Source: Ascidia mentula
Taxonomy: Eukaryota > Chordata > Ascidiacea > Phlebobranchia > Ascidiidae
Assembly (NCBI GenBank): GCA_947561715.1
Contig: OX387201.1
Coordinates: 1,940,001-2,004,000, forward strand
Reading direction: 5' to 3'
Length of the DNA stretch: 64,000 bases
Every line of letters starts with the position of its first letter. Positions within the stretch are counted from its first letter, which is position 1. A program made the position numbers and the translations under genes. Positions 25,990-38,900 of this stretch are shown piece after piece. The notes under the pieces are model-generated. The model saw only the letters and a program-made list of their open reading frames with translations. It had not been told where the DNA came from and did not search any database.

Positions 25990-28792
25990 ACCATGAATCG
26001 CGGGCTTCGGCGAAGTGCGGTCTGCTTTACCGACTAAACTCGGGAAGTTCCAGGATTGCAGAAATGTCGTGCTGCTCATTTTCCGAGAAAGCAGCGGGAA
26101 GTTTCAAATGTCGAATTGCTCCTCGATTTTGTGTGGCCTGAATGTTAGCCTTTTTGTCGTGAATCAGTTTTGGATATTTTTGGCACTTGTGTAACCGAAA
26201 TTAGCTTGTCTTGGGCCTAGGCTACTCTGCACTAACGGCCTATCGCAGAGGCCTGGAGTCACACGACCAAGGTGGCTATTTTTGTAATACAATAGAAAAA
26301 CGCTAATAGGTATAAAAAGAATAAAACGATAAAAGCGCGAATAAAACAACGTTTGTTCTAAGACTGGCACAAAATACACATTCCACTACGACTAGCGTTC
26401 ATCAGCAATTACCACATAAGATCTCCCACCAAAAACAGTGTTTACCACACGCCACCGCCAGAGAACTGTCTGGCTTTTCGCTCATTATTTCTCTCGCCAG
26501 CGCTTGACCAATCATTTCTGCCCGCGTTTGCCACGCAAGCATGATCACTCGGGCATGTTAAAACGAGTAAATTGCAAAATAATTACAAATATATTATAAA
26601 GGTGAGTGTGAAAAGTAAACAAAGAAAAACATGTGAGTTAAAGTGAAGGTGAAGTGAAAATACAAAAAGAAATAAAGCGTGTGAAAAACAAAACGAACAA
26701 AGACGTTTACACTTGTAAATCTTTGTTTTAAAGATCCGTAGTTTGTTTGTCGTGCATTGCTTGTGTTATGATATTAATTCTTGGCACATGCCCTCAAAGA
26801 CCGCTTGCCTTGTGTAAAGTAACAAAAAAAATGATTTTGACCGATTGAACTTAAACCTAGCAGTCACGAATTTAACGCAGGACAAAAAAAGTAGCAACAA
26901 GCCGGCTTGTGGTAAGCTGGTTGTAATTCGCCGGTGGATTAACTGCGCCAAATAATAGATCTGCAATGAAATGGCAGCGGATTCTTTGAAGGCACAAATG
27001 GCGACTCAGACCACAGGCCATCGTAGGACCACCACTGCGTTGTATGTCAAATATAAGTAATAACATTGAAAAAAATACCGCTGTACCATCCTGTGCCTCA
27101 CACCGGCTATTTTGCCGCCGGGCGAAAACATATGTGGACGTATATTCAGACGAGAAAATTTGAAATTCCTGTAACCGGGTATTTCAATATTACCACGTTG
27201 TACGCAGAAAACTCGTTTTATTTTTGCGAGTTATTGATACCACAGCATGCAAAACAAGGTTTTTTATATTAAGTTAACTACCACCGTTCCGATCATGACA
27301 AATTCCATAAAAAAGATTTAAAAAAACAGATTTAAATCTATTAGGCCACTTTATTGAAAATCTGTCCCTATAGTTTCGAAATTGCTCCTTCCATGGCCAA
27401 TGCTGAGAAAATTCAACTTCGAGTTGAAAGCCAAGTTTGTATTTTGTTGAAAATTTTGTCTTAAATGCATAATGCCAATGTCGCATTTACTTTATGTCCA
27501 CATCTCCAAGCAACATTTTTGCAGATTAATCGAGTCGTTGACTAAAGCAAGGGAACAAGTTAACTAAAATTTAGAAGCTTTTAAACCTGATAAATTACAA
27601 TTTGATTTATAGTTGACGCGTTTAAAATATATTAACAGATGCAGGCAAGACCAAAATCAAAGATGATCAATTTTGGAAATTCATGTAAAACCTAATTAAC
27701 AATTTTGTTCCGTGCCTTGTCTGTCCATCTCGTCTAAAATGACGGCGAATTCCCAAACGTGTATTTGTAAAAATAGTGACGTTGACAGCCTTCGGGCTAG
27801 AAAACGGTGCGCCGTCATTACCAAATTGGGATTTTCCTCGATAAAGCGGTAAGACAGCCTCAAGAGGTCTAAATTTTGAACGAAAGGTATTTGGAATTCT
27901 TTGACCCTAATGGATTGTAATGTATTAATTCCGTTTTGTGATTATCGGAACGCAGGAACACAAGAAAAGTTGCAACGAGTCAATAAAAAAATGTGTTTAA
28001 TTTCAAGGCTCTTTATATATACAAGAAAATTATTGACGTTTTACCGCCAAACAACCATCAGACATTGCTGTTTTTTTAATTTGGGTCACATATTTATTTA
28101 TTCATGTCGATAGCCCCACAAATATATATAAACTACAGTTCGTTGAAGAATTAAAAGAGAAAATTTCGTGTTATAGTAAATGAACATAGCAACAATCATT
28201 GCTAACATTTTCAAAATGCGGTGTCTGTTGTACTGTGGAGATGCAAGTTCACAATATCTAGCAAAACCAATGTGAATCTTTCCAATAGCTGGTATACGGG
28301 ATAAACATGTTTGTGTTGAAAGCACGAAAATCAGAAAGATGGATGAATTTTCCTGAATCTGACGTCACAACTTTCTTCGGGGGATTTGACTCTTTTTACA
28401 AAGTATTGCACGCCAGAATAACGCGCCTATATTTAACTGAATCTTCGCGTAATTATAGCCTCGGGCATGTTGTCCGAGTAGCAAAATGGTATAAAATGGG
28501 AGACTGGGCTCAGCTGAAGCAGACGTGAAAGTCCTTTGGAGGCTTTGGCATCTTGGTGGCTATGGCAACGTGGCCTAACTGTTTTTTTTTCGGTTTTTAT
28601 GCAGAAAATTTACAGACAGAAGGCCTGATCGTATTAATATGGCGAAGGCCTACGTCGAGTGCAGGGATTTCAAGTTGATTTGGCACTAGTGTGTTGTCAC
28701 AAACATTTGTGTTGTTATAGTAACCCTTCTGATTTCGTTTCCAGAATCTCTTATTTTTTACCGGGTGATTAGTTTTGTCGACGTCGCCCACC
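25990..28792 (+). repeat. upstream block of gene B, duplicate of the gene A upstream block
   Basis: Collinear with 18644-20840. Two stretches are found only here: 26190-26711 (listed separately) and about 27721-27850. The second is roughly 130 bp, absent from the A copy between GTCTG and AGGTCTAAATTTTG, and has inner inverted arms ATGACGGCG/CGCCGTCAT. The rest differs from the A block by few substitutions, indicating a recent duplication. Confidence 0.85.
26190..26711. mobile_element. solo-LTR-like insertion, about 522 bp
   Basis: The upstream block of gene A has the uninterrupted sequence GGCACTTGTAAATC here. In the B block about 522 bp are inserted, beginning TGTAACC and ending TTTACA, with CTTG duplicated on both sides (26186-26189 and 26712-26715). 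TG..CA ends with a 4-bp target duplication fit a solo LTR, but no internal LTR-retroelement part is present and a MITE is possible. It is a young fossil, since it post-dates the A/B duplication. Confidence 0.4.
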
Positions 28793-31700
28793 ATGCATCA
28801 AGTTCTGATCGCTGCGTTTCTTGCCATCGGCATTCAATTGGTTGTGGCCCAAGTGCCCGGAGGTAAGACTTTGTAAAAACGATTGTGTTTAAGCTTCATG
28901 TTAAAGGAAAACTTATCCGATTTGTTGGACTCGAAATGCTGCCCAGACCATACCCATTATGTGTCTCTAGTTTGTGCATTTTGTGACTTGTGAAACACCT
29001 AACCTGGTCGTATTTAAAAAAAAAACGCGTACAACAAATTACTGCAGAACTATACCGGCGCACTTCAGCCTTCGACAATGTTGTTTTTTTCAATTACTTT
29101 CCGTTAAAAAATATTCAATTCATAAGCGGTTTCAAAAATCTAACACGTGAGTTTTCCAAAGGGAACTGCGGGACTGACGGTAAGTGGACAACATGGATCG
29201 ATGTGGACTCACCGATTGGTGATGAAGATTTAGAAGATATTTGGAGCATAAGAAGAGTGTTTGGCGACAACTTCTGTCCTACCGTACAAGACGTTTACGC
29301 ACGCGCAGACTCAGGAAATCCCACAATTCTCACAGGAAGCTTTGGAGCGACTTGTGTAAACAGTGAAAACGGTGGGCTTTGCCCGAACATCAGGATTCTC
29401 CTTTGTTGCAGTGGAGGTACCGTTTTTCATGGCGTGTTTCTACTTAATTCAACCAAAATATTGAATCTACAAGTCTGGTTGTGTTAAATGCTGTGATATT
29501 GTGATGGTATTTTTAACGGAATCCATAAATATTGTTATTACTTTTCATTACTACTAGTTTTCACTTTCAAATACATAACATAAACTCCGACGAAATCTTC
29601 TCAATGTATGTTTGTGACGATTTACTTTTTGCAAAGAAATTCATCAATTTCTGTTTGTCCACAGTTACACTGACCGTTAACACTGAACTCAGTTACACTG
29701 GGTACGGTTGTCTCTCCGAGAAGCATTTGGCCGAGAACGGAATAACTGGTAAGTACTTGCATTCGCTCATATTGCAGTAAGCAATTAGTGTAAAGCAATA
29801 TAGTTTATTGGCGAGGACAAGTCAAGTCTAATTCGCTTGAAATAAACTGAAATTACAGCTCAGTATATTATAAATAACCCAAACTTTCATTGCAGGCGCA
29901 TTGCTCCCACCTTGTATAAGCCCCTGTGACGAGTCAGGCGTAGAAACTACGAATCAGACCGAGTGCGAGGCCACCAATTACTGCGTGTGGCAGAACAACC
30001 AATGCTTCGGGAAGCTATGTAAGTCGATTAGTTGTTGAATGCCCTTCACATATTTCCTTGTGATGTTGTTCTTGCTCTTTCATCAATGTCATGCAAATCA
30101 CTTCTCTAACATATTTATCTTGCGACGATCTCTGAAACTCAATACCCTTAAATAACCTTTTGTTGAAACAGTTTAAAGTTGTAAACCCTCCAAGGCGACT
30201 GTTAAGCTAGGATGGATGTAAGATTTTTTTCTTTTTTTGCAGTCCCGCTGACGCCAATCCAGGAGGCGGTCGACGATGGCCAAAGTGATATCACTGGAAG
30301 ATCATACCCAGGTAAGCTCCTTGCTAAAAATCAGTATGTGTGCTAACGTGTGCAGCTTACACAATAGTAGGGCTTGGTGCTGACTTTTAAGGTTGAAAAC
30401 CGCTGGTAATTGCTAATGCACTGCAAAAAATATTAATAACCACAATAAATGCGCCTATGTTTATTTTCGGTTCCACATTGAAATTGATTGGAACAATATA
30501 ATACAACAATATAAAAACAATGAATACATTCTTACACTCCAATAGATTTGCTGGGCACAAAATTTTGAAAAGTTTTCTCTAGTTTTGGGTTTCGTCATAT
30601 TGATGTCGTCACTTCTCCTTGATTTCCAGGTGGTCCCGTTATTCCTCAATTCTGCCCACAGCCAGACCCGACATTTCCTTACAACTGTGGGCATCTACTG
30701 CTGCCAAACGACCCAAGCCTTATTGAACCGCCAATCGATATTCCATACTGTTACAGGTAAATGACTTGACTGCATTTGATTTCTATCATCAGGAAAATGA
30801 ATCTTTAAACAACTTATTCCTTCCGTGTGCAGAGTTGCCTGCTCCAGTAGCGATCCATCCCTCGAATACGATCGCAGTAAATGCCACAAACAGCCAGGTT
30901 GCTACTTCGACAACGACTTGTTCAACATCCGTCGTATTGCCGGCTACGGTATAATGGCTGGTGTGCCTAATTGCCACCAAGTCATTCGCCACAGAAACTT
31001 TGCACCGGCCGCGTACAAAGCAGTTCAAGGCGTAAGTTTTCATTTTTATGAATACCCAATGCATTGTTGTTGACAATACCTGTGTATGCGTATGCTCATA
31101 CATTCCAAGGCAACGTTCCACTGCAACAATACAATATTGTCTTCAATAACATCTCTTACTGTTGACATTTTGTTTAAATGCAATTAATATTGATTAGATG
31201 GGTTGGTCGTACTATGCAGCCAGCTGCTTTATCAATCGTTTTGCCGGGATGACAAATTCCAACTGTCTGTATTGTTTCCCCAGAATGAATGGTATGGCGT
31301 TTACACCAAGTGTTTGATAGCTCAACAACCCGAACTATTTTACAATCATTACTGCAATGGCATCTCTATCTTCCAATACTACGGATCGTCACTAAAACAT
31401 TACGGCTGGACGGGTGAGTTCTGAACTCAAATGTACTCGAGAAGTAACCACTTCAATTGTAGTAACTCAAGAGCCAGACCAAATTACATATATCTTTACT
31501 TATAACTTGTCATATTGATACATACCTTCGTGCTCTAGGTATCACTCCGCAAGCCTGCCTGTACATTGGTGGATGTTACATCGGTGGTAAATGCTACTAC
31601 CCACCACAGTACGACCAGATCCAGGTTCGTTCTGCCGACAGTGACCCACACAGAAGGCCAGGATCCACAACCGGTCGCGACATTTACGGCCAGCCGAGTT

Positions 31701-33037
31701 GTCAGCCATTTAATATCAACGCTCCTCCAGGCGATATCCTCAACAACTACCATCAGTGCAGATTGGCTGGCTGCGTTGTGGATCCCTACGTTGGCAGAGA
31801 TAGAATCCAAAAATACCTCTGTGAAATCGTGAAGTCTGATTACGTACCTGCAAATATTAAGGTCCGTTTCTGGAACAAAGTCCTTCAGGGCAAAGTGGGT
31901 CCACATAACTGGCAACAGTGCGTTAAAGAACTTCTTGCGATACAAGTATGTCCCAACCCATTTGGAAACCCAAACATCAACCCCATCTTCCCTGGCTATA
32001 ACCACCTGCCAGGCTGCGTTAATAGATTTTTCCCTACGCCGACTACTCCATATTCAGCTGGAGGATTTCCACCACGTCCAGTATTTCCAGTATTTCCAGG
32101 ATTCCCTCAGCCAAGCCCTACTTACAATCCCTTTAGCCTTGACTTGGGTCCGTCAAATACCACCGCCTCGCCCCAAGGTCGCCAATTTTATCCCTTCCCA
32201 ATCCCAACCACACAGGCTCCATACTATCCTCCTCAATCCAATTATCCGGTTTGTCCATACCAGCAATACAATTACGGCGGAATCAGACTGAAGGGAAGCG
32301 TAACTGGATGTTGTGAGCGCAACTACTGTTTCCTTCCGCGCGCACTGGCCCGCAGTGCGTCTTCTGGCGTCGCAGGCCACTACATGGGTTTCTGGGGCGA
32401 ATGGGATCAGTGCAGCAAGACGTGCGGACAAGGACAACAGACCAGACACCGAGAATGCGTCTCCTCGTCTCACGGCAAGTCCGACTGCCCGGATAAATCC
32501 GATAAAAATCAATATGAGGAAGTTAAAAACTGCAACTTGGGCGCTTGTCCACAATGGGGTGGCTACGGACCATGGGGTCCCTGCAGCGCTACATGTGGCG
32601 GAGGTACGCAAACGCGCCAGCAGCAGTGCATTCCAGCTGGTGCTAACTGCGGGCCAAATCCCCAAACTCAAAGCCAAGCATGTAATACATGTCCGTGTGC
32701 GCAACGGACCGTTGTCCAGGATTGGGGCGAGTGCAGCGTCACAACAGGCTGTGGAATTCGCACTAAAATCACAACTTGTGTTGGTGATTGCCCCAATGGA
32801 TGCACTAATACACCTGTAACGGTTCCGGAAACCCAACAGTGTACCATTCAATGCGGAGACCCGACGGAGACGCCGGTCGGTCAGTGCCGATATGCGTTCG
32901 TCAATCTAGCTTTCGGATTTTACCAAAGATACCAAAAAAGTTGCACTTGTGGGGTTGAGACCGATAGTTGCAAACCCTGTGGCAATTACGAAAAGACTGT
33001 CGAAAAGCGGTGTCGATTTCAATTTGGAAAGAAATAA
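28793..33037 (+). CDS. secreted WxxW/trefoil-like/TSP1 protein, array copy B
   Basis: Exons 28793-28862, 29162-29416, 29665-29748, 29896-30018, 30243-30311, 30630-30756, 30833-31031, 31284-31413, 31539-33037; 852 codons, 851 residues. Exons 1-8 have the same lengths and phases as copy A and almost the same sequence, introns included, so A and B are a recent duplicate pair. The WxxW domain, trefoil-like modules, three TSP1 repeats and Cys-rich tail are all present. The main difference is the linker: the regular GIPGFPGA repeat of A is missing and replaced by a short stretch (GGFPPRPVFPVFPGFPQPSP), which accounts for the shorter protein. The open frame is complete and nothing suggests a pseudogene. 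Confidence 0.9.
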
Positions 33038-33184
33038 ACCGAAACTGAAAACCACACTTTACATGATTACGTTAGGTATTTTTGTCAGTCTTGTGTCTTC
33101 CATATACCAAATATCGTTAACGCATCGCTTACATTTGTTTTGCGTTTGTGTTTGATCCATTGTCGTTTCTCATTTGGACATGTA

Positions 33185-33190
33185 AATAAA
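33185..33190 (+). terminator. polyadenylation signal of gene B
   Basis: AATAAA in the conserved 3' region about 150 bases after the stop, at the same place as in the other copies. Confidence 0.7.
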
Positions 33191-33655
33191 TCATTTATTT
33201 GCTGCACCTGATTCTATGCTTGGCTATGTAAAAGAAAGCTCTTGAATCCTTGTGGCGGTGCTCTTTTGAGCGAGAAGTGAACTGTTTGCCTTTTAAATCA
33301 ATGATAAGTCTCCTTTAAATATGTTTAAAATTCAAAACCTTTGCGAAGGCAAATATTGGTTCATTAGATGGGAAATGTTATCGGCTCGTCAACTTTCACA
33401 TTTTTTGACCAAAATGTATTTATAAGGCCTTCAAAAAAGTGCAAGTACTTCTGTATCCTGCACTTACCTTCTGTGTACGTAGTGTAAGATCTAATGACTT
33501 TAATTTCCTTCAGTTTGATCAAGTTGGCACGCGTCAATAAACCTAATTATTTAATAAATTATTTACTTTAGGCAAAAAAAAGTTTTTGTCAGATTTTGGT
33601 TATACCCAAGGTTTCTTAAATTCTCACATTGCCGCCAGGTGGCGTTAGTGGGTCA

Positions 33656-34549
33656 TGTTGCGACCTATATGCCAAATGTTGTTAACTTAACGTTGGATAT
33701 TAACAAGATTAATTAACCCCTAATAACGAAATCCTATTTGACTAATTCATTTGAAATAAGGCCACATGTGAGTTCTAACTTCTGTGTTTTCTGATCTGAT
33801 TTCAATTGCAAACCTGATGCAAAATTACTTAACCATTTATTAGATTAAGGATACATGATTATATTGAGAAGTATATCGAATCGAAATTACAGGTTACAAG
33901 ATCATGAGATAAACTGATTATAAGCAAAGCATACTTTAATTATTAGACAGATACCGAAACAGAGATTGAGCATGAGACGAGTTTAAGACTGTGTCTGGGT
34001 AAGTCAAGGAAGCATGCACACATATATACACTACGATAAAAATCACCACAACGAAAAAGTCGATTCGAAATTACCATGACAAAGGCTATTATTTTATCTG
34101 ATGGACAGCAGCCCATTCTCTTCACAAAACAATTACTTGAAAACCAAACCAGAACGATTGATACATCACAACAATTACTGAGAAACAAACCCTTTGTAAA
34201 CAATGACCGGACGGTTCATATTTCAATCTAATGCAAACACAATGCGTGCGAGCATAATGCGTGCGAACATATGCATGCGAGTACAATGACTATTCAGTAA
34301 AGTGAGCACACGTCAATCAAACAAAACAACGAACATCGCATGAGAATGGCGTGCAAGATTTGAAAAGCATAATTCTACCATAAACAAAGAGATGAGGTTA
34401 ACAACGAATGCGCAATCCTATTTACCACATTACAATCCGAATTTGAGAGGTCCCGAACTTTAATGACGTAATTTGGCTATTTGTGATCAATGTTCATGAT
34501 ATGCGTAAATGTCCAATTTCCATGTTACGTGAACACGTGAACGTAACAA
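33656..34549. mobile_element. stretch present before C, absent before D; possible solo LTR
   Basis: Before gene D the sequence runs GTGGGTCAGTATTAGATAAA without a break. Before C about 0.9 kb separates the two halves, starting TGTTGCG, ending near CGTAACA and followed by GTCA again. Ends of the TG..CA kind with a short target duplication suit a solo LTR fossil. A deletion in D between two GTCA words explains the data equally well. No coding part is recognisable. Confidence 0.3.
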
Positions 34550-35931
34550 GTCAGTTTTTAGATAAAATGTTGGTTGCCTAGAGACAAAAACAAACAACCA
34601 TTCTTTATTTAAACACAACATTATACCCCACCGTGCGGACCAGTGGCAAGGAATATATGTTTTATTGCTCAAACCTAATCTACATAATGGCGAGACCAAA
34701 CAATTATATTTTGCCAAACATCCCAGGCCGACCTTCGCAACTGTTTAAAGCTAATATTGTGTAGTTACGGTTTTACACCAGTGCTTTGCATCTATCTTTT
34801 TTCCAATTGTCAGCAATTCTTAAGGTTATTATTGAATTGCTCTAAACCGTTTTCTATGCCACCAATTAGGAAAGGTCAACACATTTTATTCTACAAAAAA
34901 TGTGACAATAAACAGGTTCAAATATAAGATCTACAACAAGCACGCCCTACGTGGCAGTTTGTTCTGTTTGTGTTGGCATTATTAAATGTAAATATATTTG
35001 TCATAAGTGAGAAAGCCGACTGATTTTAACTTTGCAATAAACAAGTGTTTAAAATGTTTGTATCGTGTGAAGCGACACTTTGAAAAACTATGAACAGGTG
35101 TCGTAAGCCGAGGCTTGAGATGGACAACTTGGGAAATTTAAGTGAAACTTTACACACGATTTTGTTTCGTTGTGCTAATCTGTCAAACCTCATACAATTG
35201 TAATTTTTAGTCCAGGCTGCTGAGCGTTTATTTGTAAAAATTTGGTCACGACGTGAGCCTAAGCTTCGTTGCACGACCATTACTGTGCATGCATGTTGCC
35301 AAACCTGGCCCATCTTTTTGGGTAAAGGTTTGACTCTTTACGAAATTACGCACGCCAAGAAGAACGCGCCCATATTTAACCAAAGCTACGCGTGCCCGCA
35401 GGCGTTTTGTTCTGGTTGCAGAATGGCATAAAGTTAAGGAAATTAGCATTTTGGTACGGCTGTAGCTGAGGATATCAAACTACATCGTGTATTTCGTTTA
35501 TTTCGTTGCTTTTTGTCTTTTAAGCGAAAAACTATTTGTCACTCGGGTATTCAACTGACAGGTGTGTTTTGATATCAAAAATCGATTTTGTTTCTGAATA
35601 ATTCAGCGGTTATAAATATATTTCATTTACTTTAATATATTTAATTAACGTACTGGGAAAGTTTGTGCAGTTTCTTACTCTGCATTTGTTGTGGATCTTG
35701 AGCTGATTTTCACCCCATCTTGTCGATCAGTTTATTGTCAATGAACTTTTAACACGCTAATAACAAGGAGCTTCACTATACCAGGTTGATCCTAACATCC
35801 GTTAACAACAGTACGGGCCAGTCTTTTTAATCTCAGAATCATGAGCAAATCCGTTGTTCCTAGTTTGATGCTGTCAAGTAAATACTTTGTGTGTACTAAC
35901 CCTTGAGAATCTCCTTTTTAACTTATTTGTA

Positions 35932-35964
35932 ATCGGGTGATTAGTTTTGTCGACGTCGCCCACC
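35932..35964 (+). promoter_or_regulatory. conserved leader of gene C (same before D at 42877-42910)
   Basis: GTGATTAGTTTTGTCGACGT and CGCCCACC before the ATG are the same in C as in A and B, and D differs by an extra T. Further upstream the C/D leader no longer resembles A/B. This short stretch is therefore the only promoter-near sequence kept in all four copies and could hold the leader acceptor (GTGATTAG) and translation start context. Confidence 0.35.
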
Positions 35965-38900
35965 ATGCATCAAGTTCTGGTTGCTGCGTTTCTTGCCATT
36001 GGCATTCAATTGGTTGTGGCCCAAGTACCGGGAGGTAAGACTGTGTGAAGATGAGTTTTATTGTGAAACCGATTTCATCCGATTTGATGGACACCGAAAA
36101 GCATTTCGGAATACTTTTATTGCGTAGGCACTCATACAACGTAAGCGAAAAGGCATTTTCTGACCTAAGAACACCAAATTCAACCATTTTGAACAAAAGA
36201 GCAAAAAAACTCAAAAACATAACGGAATTACAACGTTGTTGTTGCTCAGTGTTTTGATAAAATTCAGAGAAACAACTTTGTAATGCGGCGGTGTTACATA
36301 GATGCAAAAGTATTTACGTACGTATTGCTTCCTTCACGGAAAATGGAAACTGTTTTCACGACGCGTATACTTTCGCACGAATTGCTATTACGCTCTAGCT
36401 GTGTGCGAAAATAAGGCAACACGCAGCCACCTGTAGTAAGTTGATTGCCATTCGCGTGCAGATGAAACATATCAAATATGTTTTCTGCAAATTTCAACAC
36501 GCCTCTGCACCATCCTGTGCCTCTCTCCGACCACTTAGCCGCCGGGTGAAAGCCGCATTTCTTGGAATTTCACCGCATTTCTCTGTGACAACAACAAGTA
36601 TCGTCTGTATCAGCAAATGTAATAGTTTGCCAAAATATTGTACTTTCAAGCAATTTCTAATTGTCATGTCTATTGTGACTTCCTTCTTAAAGTTTATATC
36701 GTGCCATGGTGCTTGACTGTCCAACTCCGATTAGAAATTGCTTAGAAAAAGAGCGCCAAGTTTCCAATTTGTTCTACGAAATTCCTAATTTGATCTAATT
36801 TAATATGAATGGTATTCCAATATTACAACGTTGTACGTAACAAGCTCGTTTTATTTTGTAAGGTGGAGTTGGTACTGCGTGTCAAAATAATGACCAATAA
36901 ATTCCTTGAACGTTTTAAGGCCAGGGCTTGGTAATTGGAAATTCAGACCTATTCCTTGCTATTGAAACAACGTTAAGCAAAAAAACATAATTGCAAAGTT
37001 GTGGCGTTTGTCCTGTTGAAACAAAATATATTTTCATATTTTCATATTTTTTAGGTGAACAAAGCTCTACGTTGAGTCTTGTATCAAATTTAAACCACTC
37101 TAAAACCGCATAAAGACGATAAACCTAAACAAGTGGTGATCTCTATTAAAGTGAAATACCTTTTGTTGAAACAGTTTAAAGTTGTAGACCATCCAAGGCG
37201 ACTGTTAAGCTTGGATGGATGTAATTTTTTTTACTTTTTTTTGCAGTTCCGGTAACGCCAATCCAGGAGGCGGTCGACGATGGCCAAAGTGATATCACTG
37301 GAAGATCACTCCAAGGTAAGCCCCTTGCTAAAAATCAGTATGTGTGTAAACGTCCACAGCTCACATTGCAAATGCACTGCAAAACAACACAACAAAACCG
37401 CCATAAATGCGCCTATGTTTATTGTCGGTCCGACATTCAACTTGAAGCAACAATATATAATAATACAACAACATAAATATAACGGCGACATTTTTACATT
37501 CCAATAAACTAACTGGGCACAAAATTTTGTTATAAATGAAAAGACGTCAAACGACAAGACCGCTCTTTATTGTAAAATTTAAATGTTTTGTCTAGTTTTG
37601 GGTTTCCTCATATTATTGTCGTCACTTCTCCTTGATTTCCAGGTGGTCCCGTTACTCTTCCACGCTACCGACAGAGTGGCCCGACATTTCCTGACAACTG
37701 TGGGCAGCTGCCGCTGTCAAACGACCCAAGCCTTTTTGAACCGCCAATCGATATTCCATACTGTTACAGGTAAATGGATGGAATGCATTTGATTTCTATC
37801 ATCAGCAGAATATATCTTAAGTATCCCATTCTTCCCGTATACAGAGTTGCCTGCTCCCTTAGCGATCCATCCCTCGAATACGATCGCAGGAAATGCCACA
37901 AACAGCCAGGTTGCTACTTCGATTACGGATTGTTCGACCTCCGTCGTACTGGCTACGTTATTATTATGGGCGGTGTGCCTGTTTGCCACCAAGTCATTCG
38001 CCACAGAAACTTTGCACCGGCCGCATACAAAGCAGTTCAAGGCGTAAGTTTTCATTTGTATGAATACCCAATCATTGTTGTTGACAATACCTGTGTACAA
38101 ATACGCTCATACACTCCAAGACAACTTGTCCACTTCGCTGTTTTACGCGACAAACCGGTTGCTTGTATGTAAACTTCAAGTGTACAAGTGCAACAATACA
38201 ACTTTAAACTGTTTTTCATAACATACTGTTTAGCATCGCAAAAAATGCAAGTAAATGGGTTGGCCGTACTATGTAAACCAGTTGGTTTTTTCAACCGTCC
38301 TGCCAGAAATTCCTACAAAACCAACTGTATGTATTGTTTCCCCAGAGACCGTGGCTTGGCGTTTACACCAAGTGTTTGATAGCTCAACAACCCGAACTAT
38401 TTTACAATCACCATTGCAATGGCATCTCTATCTTCCAATACTGCGGATTGCCACTAAAACATTACGGCTGGACGGGTGAGTTCTGAAGTCAAATGTACTC
38501 GAGAACCCTCCACGCTAGGATTAAAAGTTGCAACCAACTCTCTTTTTGTCATAACTCCATGTCTCAAATTCACAAACATACGTACATCCGCCGCCGCAAC
38601 CCTCGACGAAAATATTGCGATAAAATAACATCAAATTTAAAATCAGACCAAATTACACTTATTTTTACTTGTAACTTGTCATATTGATACATACCTTCGT
38701 GCTTCTAGGTATCACTCCGCAAGCCTGTCTGTACATTGGTGGATGTTACTTCGTTGGTAAATGCTACTACCCACCACAGTACGACCAGATCGAGGTTCGT
38801 TCTGCAGACAGTGACCCACACAGAAGGCCAGAATCCACAACCGGTCGCGACATTTACGGCCAGCCGAGTTGTCAGACATTTAATATCAACGCTCCTCCAG

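Larger units (their letters stand above)
33191..35964 (+). other. spacer between genes B and C, upstream block shared with gene D
   Basis: The first part continues the 3' flank common to the array. From about 33340 onward the spacer is collinear with 41225-42910 before gene D (shared blocks include TTGCCGCCAGGTGGCGTTAG and GTTGGTTGCCTAGAGACAAA), except for about 0.9 kb at 33656-34549 present only here. It differs from the A and B upstream blocks. No separate gene is seen. Confidence 0.75.
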
